Position numbers and translations under genes: made by a program. Of a stretch of DNA of 64,000 nucleotides, positions 24,314-32,751 are shown piece by piece; position 1 is the stretch's first letter, and each line of letters starts with the position of its first letter. The DNA comes from Acidimicrobiia bacterium (GTDB lineage Bacteria; Actinomycetota; Acidimicrobiia; Spongiisociales; ZC4RG35), in assembly GCA_017577575.1 (NCBI GenBank), contig PKRG01000010.1:1-64000 (forward strand), read 5' to 3'. The notes under the pieces are model-generated. The model ran no database searches, was not told where the DNA came from, and saw nothing but the letters and a program-made list of their open reading frames with translations.

Positions 24314-25723
24314 ATGACCCCCGAAGAGTTCCGCCAGGCCGGACATGCTGCGATCGACTGGATCGCCGACTACATGAAAACGGTCGGGGAATTTCCAGTC
24401 CTTTCCAAGGTCGAGCCCGGCGAGATCCGAGACAGATTGCCTTCATCTCCCCCGGAAGTCGGCGAGCCATGGGAAGCCGTTCTCGCCGATCTCGACGAGG
24501 TGATCCTCCCCGGCATCACCCATTGGCAATCCCCCGGCTTCTTCGCCTATTTCCCCGCCAACTCGTCCGGGCCGGCGGTGCTGGGTGATCTCCTGTCTTC
24601 GGGTCTCGGCGTGCAGGGGATGCTCTGGGCGACTTCGCCCGCCGCCACGGAGCTGGAGACCCACGTGCTCGACTGGCTCGTCGACATGTGCGGCCTCCCG
24701 GAGAAGTTCTCGTCCCGTTCCGCGGGCGGTGGGGTGATCCACGACTCGGCTTCGTCGGCCACTCTCGTCGCCCTGCTCGCCGCGCGCGAGCGCGCCACCC
24801 ACGGCCAGGCGAACCGCCACGGGGCCGGCGGCGACCTCACCGTCTACACCTCCGTCCACGGCCATTCCTCCATCGACAAGGCGGTCCGGATCGCCGGCTA
24901 CGGCGCCGAGCGCCTCCGCCACGTGGCGGTACGCCCGGACCAGTCGATGGACCCCGACGCCTTGGAGGAGGCGATCATCGCCGACGAGGCGGAGGGCTTC
25001 ACTCCGGCGGCGGTGGTGGCCACCATCGGCACCACGTCGTCGACCGCCATCGACCCCATCGCAGAGATCGCCGAGGTCGCCTCGAACCACGGCCTGTGGC
25101 TCCACGTCGACGCCGCCTACGCCGGGACCGCCGCGGTCCTGCCGGAGATGCGGTGGATCCTCGACGGGCTGGACCGAGCCGACTCGTACGTGTTCAACCC
25201 CCACAAGTGGATGCTCACCAACTTCGACTGCTCGGCCTTCTTCGTCGCCGACCGGGCCCACCTGATCGACACCCTCTCGATCCAGCCCGAGTACCTGCGC
25301 AACAAGGCGACGGAATCGGGGGCGGTCATCGACTACCGGGATTGGCAGATCCCCCTCGGGCGCCGGTTCCGGGCGCTGAAGCTGTGGTTCGTGATCCGCT
25401 CGTTCGGGGTGGAGGGGATCCGGGCCCACGTGCGGCGCAGCATCGACATGGCCCAGGAGCTGGCGGGCTGGGTGGAGGCCCACCCGGACTTCGAGATCGC
25501 CGCCCCGCATCCGTTCAGCCTGGTGTGTCTCCGTCACCGGGGAGGCGACGCCGTCAACAAGCGGATCCTCGAGGCGGTGAACGCCTCCGGCGAGGCGTTC
25601 ATCACCCACACGGTCCTCGACGGCGCCTACACCCTCCGTGTGGCGATCGGGGCGCCGACCACGACGATCGACCACGTCCGGGCGCTGTGGGAGAAGATCC
25701 AGGCGGCGGCAACCGCCGGGTGA
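24314..25723 (+). CDS. PLP-dependent group II (aromatic-L-amino-acid type) decarboxylase
   Basis: A 469-residue pyridoxal-phosphate decarboxylase of the AADC/DDC family. The PLP-binding Lys298 lies in NPHKWM, Asp266 in HVDAAYAG, and His183 in VHGHSSIDKA stacks on the cofactor. The substrate-region HWQSPGFFAYFPANSS matches the aromatic group rather than glutamate decarboxylases. It would turn an aromatic L-amino acid (Trp, Tyr, Phe or Dopa) into the amine; the exact one is uncertain. It stands alone, divergent from the LCP gene and convergent with the thioredoxin-DsbD-like gene. Confidence 0.92.
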   Translation: MTPEEFRQAGHAAIDWIADYMKTVGEFPVLSKVEPGEIRDRLPSSPPEVGEPWEAVLADLDEVILPGITHWQSPGFFAYFPANSSGPAVLGDLLSSGLGVQGMLWATSPAATELETHVLDWLVDMCGLPEKFSSRSAGGGVIHDSASSATLVALLAARERATHGQANRHGAGGDLTVYTSVHGHSSIDKAVRIAGYGAERLRHVAVRPDQSMDPDALEEAIIADEAEGFTPAAVVATIGTTSSTAIDPIAEIAEVASNHGLWLHVDAAYAGTAAVLPEMRWILDGLDRADSYVFNPHKWMLTNFDCSAFFVADRAHLIDTLSIQPEYLRNKATESGAVIDYRDWQIPLGRRFRALKLWFVIRSFGVEGIRAHVRRSIDMAQELAGWVEAHPDFEIAAPHPFSLVCLRHRGGDAVNKRILEAVNASGEAFITHTVLDGAYTLRVAIGAPTTTIDHVRALWEKIQAAATAG

Positions 25724-25729
25724 GCCCGC

Positions 25730-26977
25730 TCAGCGCGCCGACGGCTGGTGGCGGGACCTGAGCCGGTCGACGACGAAGACCAGGGCCGCAGCCGCCACCG
25801 CCACGCCGAAGACCGCCGCCGCTCCGGCGACGGTGCTCATCGCCTCCGGGGCGAGGACCAGCGTCCCGGCGAGAGCCACCATGACGAGGCCGGCGATCAG
25901 CTTGAGGGTGCGGCCCGCCTTCTCCTCCAGCTTGAAGGCGCGCATGGCGAACGTGGCGGCGGCGAACACGGCCAGCTCGTCGAGGACGAACACGGCCATG
26001 TAGAGGGCGAACAGGGCGGCAGCGCCTCCCAGGCCGACGCCGTGATAGGCGAGCAGATCGGCCCACAGGAGCGGGTACCCGGCGGTGCAGGGCGTCTCGA
26101 GGATCGACACGCCGACGGCCAGCGCGGCGGTGCCGCCCAGGGCGGGCAGGAGGGACTCGTGCTCGACCGCCACTCGCCGCATGCGGCGATACAGGTTCGG
26201 CTTGCGGTCCTCGGGGATCGTCAGGGAGACGCCCCGCCGGAAGGCGAAGAAGTCCTTCAGGTTGACGAGCCCGAAGGCGAGGGCCACCAGCGCCATCGCC
26301 ATCCGCACCCACCGTTGGTGGGCGAGGAGCGAGAGCACCCCGTACATCCCGGCGAGGTAGAGCGCGTAGAGAGCGGCGGTGATGGCGAGGAACGTCCCTC
26401 CGATCGCCAGCACCCGCTTGCGTGATCCGCTGCGCAGGACCAGCGCCAGGAGCACGGAGAGGACCCAGAGCGAGCACGGGTTGACGCCGTCGACCAGCCC
26501 GATGACCAGGGTGGCGACGACCAGCGAGGCCGACCCGACGTCGACCGGTCCGATCACCGGCAGGTCGACCAGCTCCTCTCCCCCGGCGGGTGTGACCGGC
26601 TCGACCGCGGCGAGCGAGTCGGCGACGACGGCTTCGATCTCTTCGGCCACCGACGCGTCGAAGCCGACCCAGACGTGCTCGCCGATCAGCGTGGTGGGGA
26701 TGGCCACCGCCTCCATGCCCCGGGAGGCCATCGTCTCCTCGAACAGGGCGGCGTCGGCCGGATACCTGCTCACTTCGTGGTCCACCACCTCGACCTCGGG
26801 GTACCGCTCGGTGAGGCCGGCGAGGAACTCGAGCTCGGCGGCGCAGTACGGGCATCCCTCGGCCCAGAAGACCTCGACGGTCACCGCCTCGTCAGCGGCG
26901 GCGGGGACGGCGACGGGGGCGGCGAGGAGGGCCGCGGCCACGACAGCGAGGACGAAACGCAACCGCGTCATCGCCAC
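25730..26977 (-). CDS. thioredoxin/glutaredoxin-like domain fused to a DsbD/CcdA-like membrane domain
   Basis: A 415-residue protein with a signal peptide (about 1-28, ending PAAADE), a periplasmic thioredoxin-like domain with the redox pair Cys42-Cys45 in EGCPYC, and six to seven membrane helices resembling DsbD/CcdA, with Cys168 in NPCSLW and Cys297 in ETPCTAGYP as the transmembrane pair. The likely role is moving reducing power across the membrane to an extracytoplasmic thiol protein. The order (soluble redox domain first, membrane domain second) differs from DsbD, where the thioredoxin-like domain is C-terminal. No cytochrome c biogenesis genes are adjacent. Confidence 0.85.
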   Translation of the reverse strand: MAMTRLRFVLAVVAAALLAAPVAVPAAADEAVTVEVFWAEGCPYCAAELEFLAGLTERYPEVEVVDHEVSRYPADAALFEETMASRGMEAVAIPTTLIGEHVWVGFDASVAEEIEAVVADSLAAVEPVTPAGGEELVDLPVIGPVDVGSASLVVATLVIGLVDGVNPCSLWVLSVLLALVLRSGSRKRVLAIGGTFLAITAALYALYLAGMYGVLSLLAHQRWVRMAMALVALAFGLVNLKDFFAFRRGVSLTIPEDRKPNLYRRMRRVAVEHESLLPALGGTAALAVGVSILETPCTAGYPLLWADLLAYHGVGLGGAAALFALYMAVFVLDELAVFAAATFAMRAFKLEEKAGRTLKLIAGLVMVALAGTLVLAPEAMSTVAGAAAVFGVAVAAAALVFVVDRLRSRHQPSAR

Positions 26978-27043
26978 CAGTGTCCGGCCTGCGTCTCCGG
27001 CCGGGAGTGTCCAGAGGTCCCGAACTGGGCGGCGATGGTCAGA

Positions 27044-27144
27044 TCATCGCCGCCGCCTCCACGTCAGCCCGGCGCGAGCGGCGGCCAGCCTTTCGAGCGT
27101 GCCGGGGTCGTGGGCGGGCGTCAGCGCCAGGCTGCGTTCCGGAC
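27044..27144 (-). pseudogene. possible C-terminal remnant of an MBL-fold hydrolase
   Basis: The gap between two genes contains, on the minus strand, a stretch reading SLALTPAHDPGTLERLAAAR and ending at TGA (27044-27046). It has no start codon of its own and begins just past the FAH stop. The AHDPGTLERL pattern resembles the C-terminal ends of metallo-beta-lactamase-fold lactonases. The evidence is a short resemblance only. Confidence 0.25.
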
Positions 27145-27146
27145 TT

Positions 27147-27998
27147 TCAGGCGACGGGGTTGGTGAGCGTGCCGATCTCGTCGACGGTGATCGACACCGT
27201 GTCGCCCGGCCGCAGGTAGCGGGGCGGGTCGAAACCGGCGCCGACCCCGGCGGGCGTGCCGGTGGCGATCACGTCACCGGGCTCGAGGGTGATCACCTCG
27301 GACAGGGTGGCGATCAGGGTGGGGATGTCGAAGATCAGGTCGGCGACGCTCCCGCGCTGGCGGAGCTCCCCATTGACCTCGGTCCGCAGCTCGAGCCGGG
27401 TGACGTCGTCGATCTCGTCGGCGGTGACGATCCAGGGGCCCATGGGACAGAACGTGTCGACGGCCTTGCCGATGAACCACTGGATGTGCTTGCGCTGCAG
27501 GCCGCGGGAGGTGACGTCGTTCACCAGGGTGTAGCCGAACACGTGATCCCAGGCCTCCTCGGCGGGGATCCCCTTTCCGCCCGGCCCGATGACGACGGCG
27601 AGCTCGCCTTCGTAGTCGGTGGTGTCGAGAGGATCGTTGGACGACTCGATCGGGGCGCCCGGCCCGATGATGGCGGTGGGTGGCTTGGTGAAGACGATCG
27701 GGTTCTCCGGGATGGATTCGGCGTCGGCCTTCAGCCCGGAGACCTCCCCGAGATGCTCGGCGTAGTTGCGGCCGATGGCGAACACGTTCTTTCTGGGCCG
27801 GAGGGGGGCGAGGAGCTGCACTTCGCCGAGCGGGAGGCTGGGCAGAGACCCGACCGAGAGTCCGCTCGAGGCATCCCGTCCGGCGGCGATCAGCTCGACC
27901 ATGTCGCCGAAGCCGGCGGCGGTCAGGTCCACTACCCGATCGTCGTCCACCATGCCCACCCGGGCGCCTTCGGATGTCGAATACGTGACGAGTCGCAC
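27147..27998 (-). CDS. fumarylacetoacetate hydrolase family protein
   Basis: A 283-residue FAH-family enzyme. The metal ligands are visible in the order expected: the E-x-E-like pair in DYEGELAVVIG, Asp in GYTLVNDVTSR and the Lys/Trp-rich loop QWFIGKAVDTFCPMGPW. The family hydrolyses or decarboxylates 3-oxo or 2-oxo-4-ene diacids in aromatic degradation, or acts as acylpyruvase or oxaloacetate decarboxylase. GTG at 27998 is chosen because CAGGAG lies just upstream and homology begins there (VRLVTYSTSEG). It starts 1 nt after the TauE gene's stop, so the pair is coupled. Confidence 0.9.
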   Translation of the reverse strand: MRLVTYSTSEGARVGMVDDDRVVDLTAAGFGDMVELIAAGRDASSGLSVGSLPSLPLGEVQLLAPLRPRKNVFAIGRNYAEHLGEVSGLKADAESIPENPIVFTKPPTAIIGPGAPIESSNDPLDTTDYEGELAVVIGPGGKGIPAEEAWDHVFGYTLVNDVTSRGLQRKHIQWFIGKAVDTFCPMGPWIVTADEIDDVTRLELRTEVNGELRQRGSVADLIFDIPTLIATLSEVITLEPGDVIATGTPAGVGAGFDPPRYLRPGDTVSITVDEIGTLTNPVA

Positions 27999-27999
27999 C

Positions 28000-28809
28000 T
28001 CACACTCCTGTTCTCCGCCGCTGGCGGTAAGTGACGACGACCATGCGGATGCCGACCAGCACCACGAAGGCGCCGAACACCTGGGAAAGCCGCTGGGCGG
28101 ACATGGCCAGAGCCAGGGAAGCGCCCAGCTGGGCGAACACGATACCGGCCGCCCCGACCACCGCGGCATGACGGAGGTCGACGCGGCCGTGCTTCAGGTT
28201 GACCCGGGTGCCGGCGACGGCGGTGAAGATGATCGCCAAAAGGGACGTCCCCTCGGCCGTGTGCTGTGACAGGCCGAGGAAGAACACCATCGCCGGGACC
28301 ATGACGATGCCGCCGCCGATGCCCCCGACCCCCGACGCCACGCCGGCGACCAGGCCGATGGCGACACCGACGAGCACTCCGATCAGGGCCGGCGGCTGGG
28401 CCCCGGCTTGGGGGTCTCCGGCGAGGACCATGCGGATGCCCGCCGCCACGACGATGACGCCGAACACGATGCGAAGGGCCTGGGGCGAGAGGCGATGCAT
28501 CAGGTGGGCGCCGACCGTCGACCCGAGCATCCCCCCGAGCCCCAGCGCCAGGCCCACCGCCCAGTCCACCTCCCCGCCGATGGCGAAACGGACGACTCCC
28601 GAGACGGCGATGAGCACGATGGCAGCCAGCGACGTGGCGTGGGCCCGGTGCTGGCTGAACCTCAGCAGCCCGGTCATCAGGGGCACCATCACGATGCCCC
28701 CTCCGACCCCGAGGGTGCCGCTCAGCAGCCCTGCCAGGATCCCGGTCAGGGCGAGCGACCACAACGAAGCCGCCGGGCTCTCTGCTGCGTCAGTGTTCGG
28801 TCCTGTCAC
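28000..28809 (-). CDS. TauE/SafE-family anion exporter
   Basis: A 269-residue membrane protein with the internal duplication of the TauE/SafE family: LLSGTLGVGGGIVMVPLM in the first half (about 19-36) and ASGVGGIGGGIVMVPAM in the second (about 160-176), each starting a set of about four helices. Family members export sulfite, sulfoacetate or other organosulfur and organic anions. The gene lies between an MFS gene (20-bp overlap at its start) and the FAH-family gene (1-bp gap), which suggests that the anion may be linked to FAH chemistry. That is inference. Confidence 0.9.
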   Translation of the reverse strand: MTGPNTDAAESPAASLWSLALTGILAGLLSGTLGVGGGIVMVPLMTGLLRFSQHRAHATSLAAIVLIAVSGVVRFAIGGEVDWAVGLALGLGGMLGSTVGAHLMHRLSPQALRIVFGVIVVAAGIRMVLAGDPQAGAQPPALIGVLVGVAIGLVAGVASGVGGIGGGIVMVPAMVFFLGLSQHTAEGTSLLAIIFTAVAGTRVNLKHGRVDLRHAAVVGAAGIVFAQLGASLALAMSAQRLSQVFGAFVVLVGIRMVVVTYRQRRRTGV

Positions 28810-29995
28810 GTTTCCCGCTCACCGCCAAGACGAATACGGCTGTCACGGCGGCGACGACCGCGGCGTTCACCGAGAACGCCGCTCCGAAACCGCCGACGTC
28901 GGCGACCCTACCCAGGATCGGCGGGCCGACGAGCAACCCTAGATCCCCCAAGGTCCGGAACGCCCCCAGCGCCACTCCCCTGTCAGCGGCGGGCACCGCG
29001 TCGGCGGCCAACGCGGCGGGGGCAGGACCGGCGACTGACGTGGCGAGAGCCATCACCGCCGCCCCGGCGAGGAACCCCGAGATCGTGTCGGCTCGGGCGA
29101 GCACGACGAGGCCGGCCGTCAGGCCCAACGTGGCGGGGACGATCGCCCGGACCCGCCCGAATCGGTCGGCGAGAGTGGCCGCGGCGGGCAGCAACACCAG
29201 GTTGACCACCGCCATCGCCGTCAGCACCAGACCGACCTCGCCGACACTCATGCCCAGTTCGTCGACCCCGTAGAGCGGCATGAGGGTGGTGCGGGTGCTC
29301 GCCCGGCTGAAGAAGATGGCGAAGTTGACGAGGGCGGCAGCGGCGAAGACGCGGCCGACCAGCACCCGCCTCCAGGTCGGCGTCGCCCGGTCCGGACCAT
29401 GGCCTGCCGAGCCGTCGGGCCGCGTCTCCGGGAGCCGGAACAGGCCGTAGACCGAGGCGGCGAACGTCAGGGCGGCGATGAAGAAGAACGGCGCCCGGAT
29501 ACCGAGCCACTCGGCGATGAGGCCGCCCAGGCCCGGGCCGATGGACTGGCCGAACAGCAGAGCTCCCTGATTGATCCCGATCAGCCGGGCACGGTTGGCG
29601 GCGGTGGAGATGTCGGTGATGTAGACGAGCGCCCCCACCATGTACATCGACGACCCCGCCCCGGCCACGAAACGCCACCAGGTGAGCGAGCCGATGCTCC
29701 CGGCCAAGCCGGAGAACACCATCGCCACCGACACCACCAGCGGCCCTCCGACGAGCAGGAATCGCCGGCCCCACCGGTCCGAGAGCCATCCGAGCGGCAC
29801 GTTGAGGATCAGGCGGGCGAGACCGAAGGCAGCGACCACGACCCCGACCGCGGCGACACTCACTCCGAACCGGCGGGCGAACACCGGCAGCACCGGCCCG
29901 AGGATTCCCTGGCCCGTCATCACCAGCGCCGTGGCGATGGAGATCATCACCACCCGCTCGTGGGCCATCACACGTCGGCGGAGCCCTCGCAGCAC
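28790..29995 (-). CDS. MFS transporter
   Basis: A 401-residue major facilitator with about 12 helices in two halves. The A-motif between helices 2 and 3 is clear: GWLSDRWGRRFLLVGG; the second-half counterpart is ATLADRFGRVRAIVP. This is the drug:H+ antiporter-1-like group, but the substrate is unknown. The start is taken as GTG at 29995 (V/MLRGLRRRVMAHERVV); the internal ATG nine codons later is an alternative. The last 20 bp overlap the TauE gene, so MFS, TauE and FAH form an operon. Confidence 0.88.
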   Translation of the reverse strand: MLRGLRRRVMAHERVVMISIATALVMTGQGILGPVLPVFARRFGVSVAAVGVVVAAFGLARLILNVPLGWLSDRWGRRFLLVGGPLVVSVAMVFSGLAGSIGSLTWWRFVAGAGSSMYMVGALVYITDISTAANRARLIGINQGALLFGQSIGPGLGGLIAEWLGIRAPFFFIAALTFAASVYGLFRLPETRPDGSAGHGPDRATPTWRRVLVGRVFAAAALVNFAIFFSRASTRTTLMPLYGVDELGMSVGEVGLVLTAMAVVNLVLLPAAATLADRFGRVRAIVPATLGLTAGLVVLARADTISGFLAGAAVMALATSVAGPAPAALAADAVPAADRGVALGAFRTLGDLGLLVGPPILGRVADVGGFGAAFSVNAAVVAAVTAVFVLAVSGKRDRTEH

Positions 29996-30043
29996 CGTCG
30001 AAGGATGCCCGGGAGCTCGCCCCTCGCAGAAATCGGCGGCGCC

Positions 30044-30577
30044 TCAGTAGGCGCTGAGGCCGAGCAGCCTGCGGGTCATGAGGGCCGTCGCCCCCCAAAG
30101 CACGTCGCCTTCGAGGTCGTAGAACCACACCCGGTGCCCGTTCCAATCCTCGTACCGCCAGCGGCTCTCGTCGGCCAGGTCCTCGAGCGACGGCTGGTAG
30201 ACCCTGACGACCTCCCGCGGCGACGGCACCAGGTCGGGAGGGCCGGGCAGCCGCCCGACGACGGGGACGACCATGAGCTTGAACTCGACGGTGTGGATCG
30301 GCGGCAGGTACCCCAGGATCTCGACGTCCTCGGGCGGGATCCCCACCTCTTCGTACGCCTCCCGCAAGGCGGTTCCGGCGGGCCCGTCGTCACCCGGATC
30401 GGGCCGTCCCCCCGGGAAGGCGATGTGGCCGGCGTGGGTGGGCATCGTGTCGGGGCGCTTGGTGAGCACGAGCCGCGTGACGCCGTGGCCGTCTTCGTAG
30501 ATGGGGATCAGCACCGCGGCGACGTCCAGCCCACCCGAAGGAGGCGGATCGGGCGCCAGCTCGAAACGGTCCCACAC
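30044..30577 (-). CDS. Nudix hydrolase, CoA pyrophosphatase-like
   Basis: A 177-residue Nudix protein of the NudL/CoAse type. The CoA-pyrophosphatase signature around LTKRPDTMPTHAGHIAFPGG precedes the Nudix box GTALREAYEEVGI. It probably cleaves CoA or acyl-CoA to 4'-phosphopantetheine and 3',5'-ADP. GTG start at 30577, 7 nt after TACGAT (30585-30590, minus strand), fits a leaderless mRNA. It lies 48 bp upstream of the MFS stop-side neighbour on the same strand, and 16 bp downstream of the VanZ-like gene. Confidence 0.9.
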   Translation of the reverse strand: MWDRFELAPDPPPSGGLDVAAVLIPIYEDGHGVTRLVLTKRPDTMPTHAGHIAFPGGRPDPGDDGPAGTALREAYEEVGIPPEDVEILGYLPPIHTVEFKLMVVPVVGRLPGPPDLVPSPREVVRVYQPSLEDLADESRWRYEDWNGHRVWFYDLEGDVLWGATALMTRRLLGLSAY

Positions 30578-30593
30578 CTGCCCGATCGTAGGC

Positions 30594-31037
30594 TCAGCCC
30601 GCCGTAGTCAGGACCAGCGCCGCCACCGAAGCGGCTCCCCCGGCCACGACCAGCATCGCCGTCGTGACCCTCGGGGCCACCGCGGCGAGCCGGGGAACGA
30701 CCAGCACCGCCACCGCCGCGCCGACGGCATCGGCGGCCAGATCGGCCAGCTCGAAGCCACGGTGGGGCACCATCGCCTGGACGATCTCCACGGCCAGGCC
30801 CAGGAGGCAGGCGGCGACGAAAGCGAACGTGCCCGCCGACCGGGGAGCGGGGCGACGGCGCCATTCGAGGAGCAGCGCCGCCAACAGCGCCGTGGCCACG
30901 GCGTGGGCGGCGAGGTCCCAGCGGCCCGGAGGGGAGACGGTCGCCGGGATCGCAGCCACCCCGAGGTAGACGTAGGCCACGGCCCAGACGATCGCCACCG
31001 GCCCGACAGAGCGGTCGATCCTCAGAGGCGTTGACAC
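30594..31037 (-). CDS. VanZ-like membrane protein
   Basis: A 147-residue protein with about four hydrophobic segments and the VanZ-family pattern: AHAVATALLAALL in helix 2, CLLGLAVEIVQAMVPHRGFELADLAADAVGAAVAV with the conserved E-xx-Q and D-xx-D residues. VanZ-like proteins are poorly understood; VanZ itself confers low teicoplanin resistance. GTG at 31037 is chosen because TAGTCT (31045-31050, minus strand) lies exactly 7 nt upstream, matching other leaderless genes here. It diverges from the acetyltransferase. Confidence 0.7.
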   Translation of the reverse strand: MSTPLRIDRSVGPVAIVWAVAYVYLGVAAIPATVSPPGRWDLAAHAVATALLAALLLEWRRRPAPRSAGTFAFVAACLLGLAVEIVQAMVPHRGFELADLAADAVGAAVAVLVVPRLAAVAPRVTTAMLVVAGGAASVAALVLTTAG

Positions 31038-31089
31038 CGCGGCGAGACTAAACCTGTCGCCATGGAGCTTCGGTGCCCGTGGGCTTGGA

Positions 31090-31095
31090 TACGCT
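31090..31095 (+). promoter_or_regulatory. probable -10 element of the acetyltransferase gene
   Basis: TACGCT ends 7 nt before the ATG at 31103. GAGG in the spacer could also serve as a short Shine-Dalgarno if transcription starts further upstream. Confidence 0.35.
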
Positions 31096-31102
31096 GAGGA
31101 CG

Positions 31103-31702
31103 ATGGCACGCGTGCCGCCCGAGATGATCCGCACCGAGCGGCTGATCCTCCGCCGGTTCACCCGCCGAGACGTAGCGGCACTGGAGGAGGGCGTGCGGTC
31201 GTCTCTGTCGGAGCTGCACGAGTGGCTCCCGTGGGCGCACATGGACTACACCCGCGAGGACGCCATCGCCTTCGTGCGTGACTCGATCCAGGCCTGGAGG
31301 GAGGGGAAGGCGTTCGACTACGCCATCCGCCGCCGCGACGACCCCGAGACCCACGTCGGCAACATCTCGATCTGGCAGACGTCCCGCTCGGGCCGCATCG
31401 GCGAGATCGGGTACTGGATCCGCACGGACATGAGCGGCCGCGGCTACGCCACCGAAGCGACCCGGGCGTTGATGGCGGTCGGCTACGACCATCTCGGGCT
31501 GCACAAGCTCACCCTCCGCATCGCGGTCGGAAACCGGGGCTCGGAGCGGGTGGCCGAAAAGCTCGGGTTCACCCGCGAGGGCGTGCTGCGCGAAGAGCTG
31601 CTGATCCGCGGCAACTGGGTGGACCACACCCTCTATTCGATGCTGGAAGGCGAGTTCCGCCGCACCCGCAACACCCTCCCCAACGACAACGGCGGCGGCT
31701 AG
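31103..31702 (+). CDS. GNAT-family N-acetyltransferase (RimJ/RimL type)
   Basis: A 199-residue GNAT protein. The family start IRTERLILRRFTRRD (about 7-22), the SxxELHEWLPW segment, motif A IGYWIRTDMSGRGYATEATRALM (acetyl-CoA pyrophosphate loop R/G-x-G-Y-A) and motif B NRGSERVAEKLGFTREGVLR are all present. RimJ/RimL relatives acetylate the N-terminus of ribosomal proteins or other amines; the substrate here is unknown. A long palindrome follows the stop codon. Confidence 0.92.
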   Translation: MARVPPEMIRTERLILRRFTRRDVAALEEGVRSSLSELHEWLPWAHMDYTREDAIAFVRDSIQAWREGKAFDYAIRRRDDPETHVGNISIWQTSRSGRIGEIGYWIRTDMSGRGYATEATRALMAVGYDHLGLHKLTLRIAVGNRGSERVAEKLGFTREGVLREELLIRGNWVDHTLYSMLEGEFRRTRNTLPNDNGGG

Positions 31703-31703
31703 A

Positions 31704-31758
31704 CGGTTTTGTGGGTCGGAAATGCGGGCGCAGCCCGCATTTCCGACCCACAGAACGG
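31704..31758. repeat. long palindrome, copy 2 of a two-copy element
   Basis: Arms 31706-31729 and 31733-31756 (24 nt, a single G-U-type mismatch) around a GCA loop. The outer sequence GTTTTGTGGGTCGGAAA is shared with the copy at 5748-5802. The tip here is TGCGGGC-GCA-GCCCGCA, different from copy 1 yet still self-complementary. It sits between convergent genes (acetyltransferase and E1 beta), where a bidirectional terminator would be expected. Confidence 0.85.
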
Positions 31759-31776
31759 CGAGGGGCGACCCCGCCG

Positions 31777-32751
31777 TCAGTCCATGACTTCGACGATCTC
31801 CTTGTAGATGCGGTCCACGCTGGGGATCGCCATGTCCTCGAGCGTCTCGGCGGCCGGCAAGGGGATGTGCGGAGTGGTGATCCGCACCACCGGCCCGTCC
31901 AGGTCCCAGAACGCCTCGTGGCCGACGATCGAGGCGATCTCGGCGCCCCACCCGCACAGCCGGGGGTTCTCCTCGACGGTGAACAGCCGGCCGGTCTTGG
32001 CCACCGACGACAGGATCGTCTGGGTATCGAGGGGCACGAGGCTGCGCAGGTCGATCACCTCCGCCGAGATGCCCTCGGCGGCGAGGCGCTCGGCGGCCTG
32101 CAGGGCTCGCGGCACCATCAGCGCCAGGGCCACGATCGTGCAGTCGGTGCCCTCCCGGACGACCTTGGCCACACCCAGCTCGTCGACGATCTCGCCTTCG
32201 GGGACCTCGCCCTTGGTGGCGAGGAGCGACTTGTGCTCCAAGAAGACGACCGGGTCGGGATCACGCACCGCCGCGGCCATCAGCCCCACCACGTCACGCG
32301 GCGTCGACGGGGCGACCACCTTGAGGCCGGGGATCATCATGCACCAGTTCTCCACCGACTGGGAGTGCTGGGCGCCGAAGCGGGCCCCGCCGCCGTTGTG
32401 GGTGCGGATCACCACCGGGACGGTCACCTGGCCACCGGTCATGTACCGGGTCTTGGCCATCTGGTTGGCGAGGATGTCGAAGCAAACGGCGATGAAGTCC
32501 GAGAACATGATCTCGGCGATCACCGGGATGCCGGTCATGGCCGCCCCCATCGCCGCGCCCAGGATGGCCTGCTCGGAGATCGGGGTGTCCCGCACCCGGT
32601 CGGGCCCGAACTGCTCCAACAGCCCCACGGTGGTCTTGAACACGCCCCCGGCGGCGGCGATGTCTTCGCCCAGCATCACCAGGCGGGGGTCCCGCCGCAT
32701 CTCCTGGGCGATCCCGTACGCGATCGCGTCGCGGTAGCTCATCTCCGCCAT
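31777..32751 (-). CDS. 2-oxoacid/acetoin dehydrogenase E1 component, beta subunit
   Basis: A 324-residue thiamine-diphosphate enzyme beta subunit. It has the N-terminal pyrimidine-binding region (YRDAIAYGIAQEMRRDPRLVMLGEDI, with GVFKTT) and a C-terminal transketolase-like domain (about 200-320, TIVALALMVPRALQAAE). With the alpha subunit it would decarboxylate a 2-oxoacid and pass the acyl group to a lipoyl E2. ATG at 32751 begins the homology; the start overlaps the alpha-subunit stop by 13 bp. No E2, E3 or lipoylation gene is nearby. Confidence 0.93.
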   Translation of the reverse strand: MAEMSYRDAIAYGIAQEMRRDPRLVMLGEDIAAAGGVFKTTVGLLEQFGPDRVRDTPISEQAILGAAMGAAMTGIPVIAEIMFSDFIAVCFDILANQMAKTRYMTGGQVTVPVVIRTHNGGGARFGAQHSQSVENWCMMIPGLKVVAPSTPRDVVGLMAAAVRDPDPVVFLEHKSLLATKGEVPEGEIVDELGVAKVVREGTDCTIVALALMVPRALQAAERLAAEGISAEVIDLRSLVPLDTQTILSSVAKTGRLFTVEENPRLCGWGAEIASIVGHEAFWDLDGPVVRITTPHIPLPAAETLEDMAIPSVDRIYKEIVEVMD

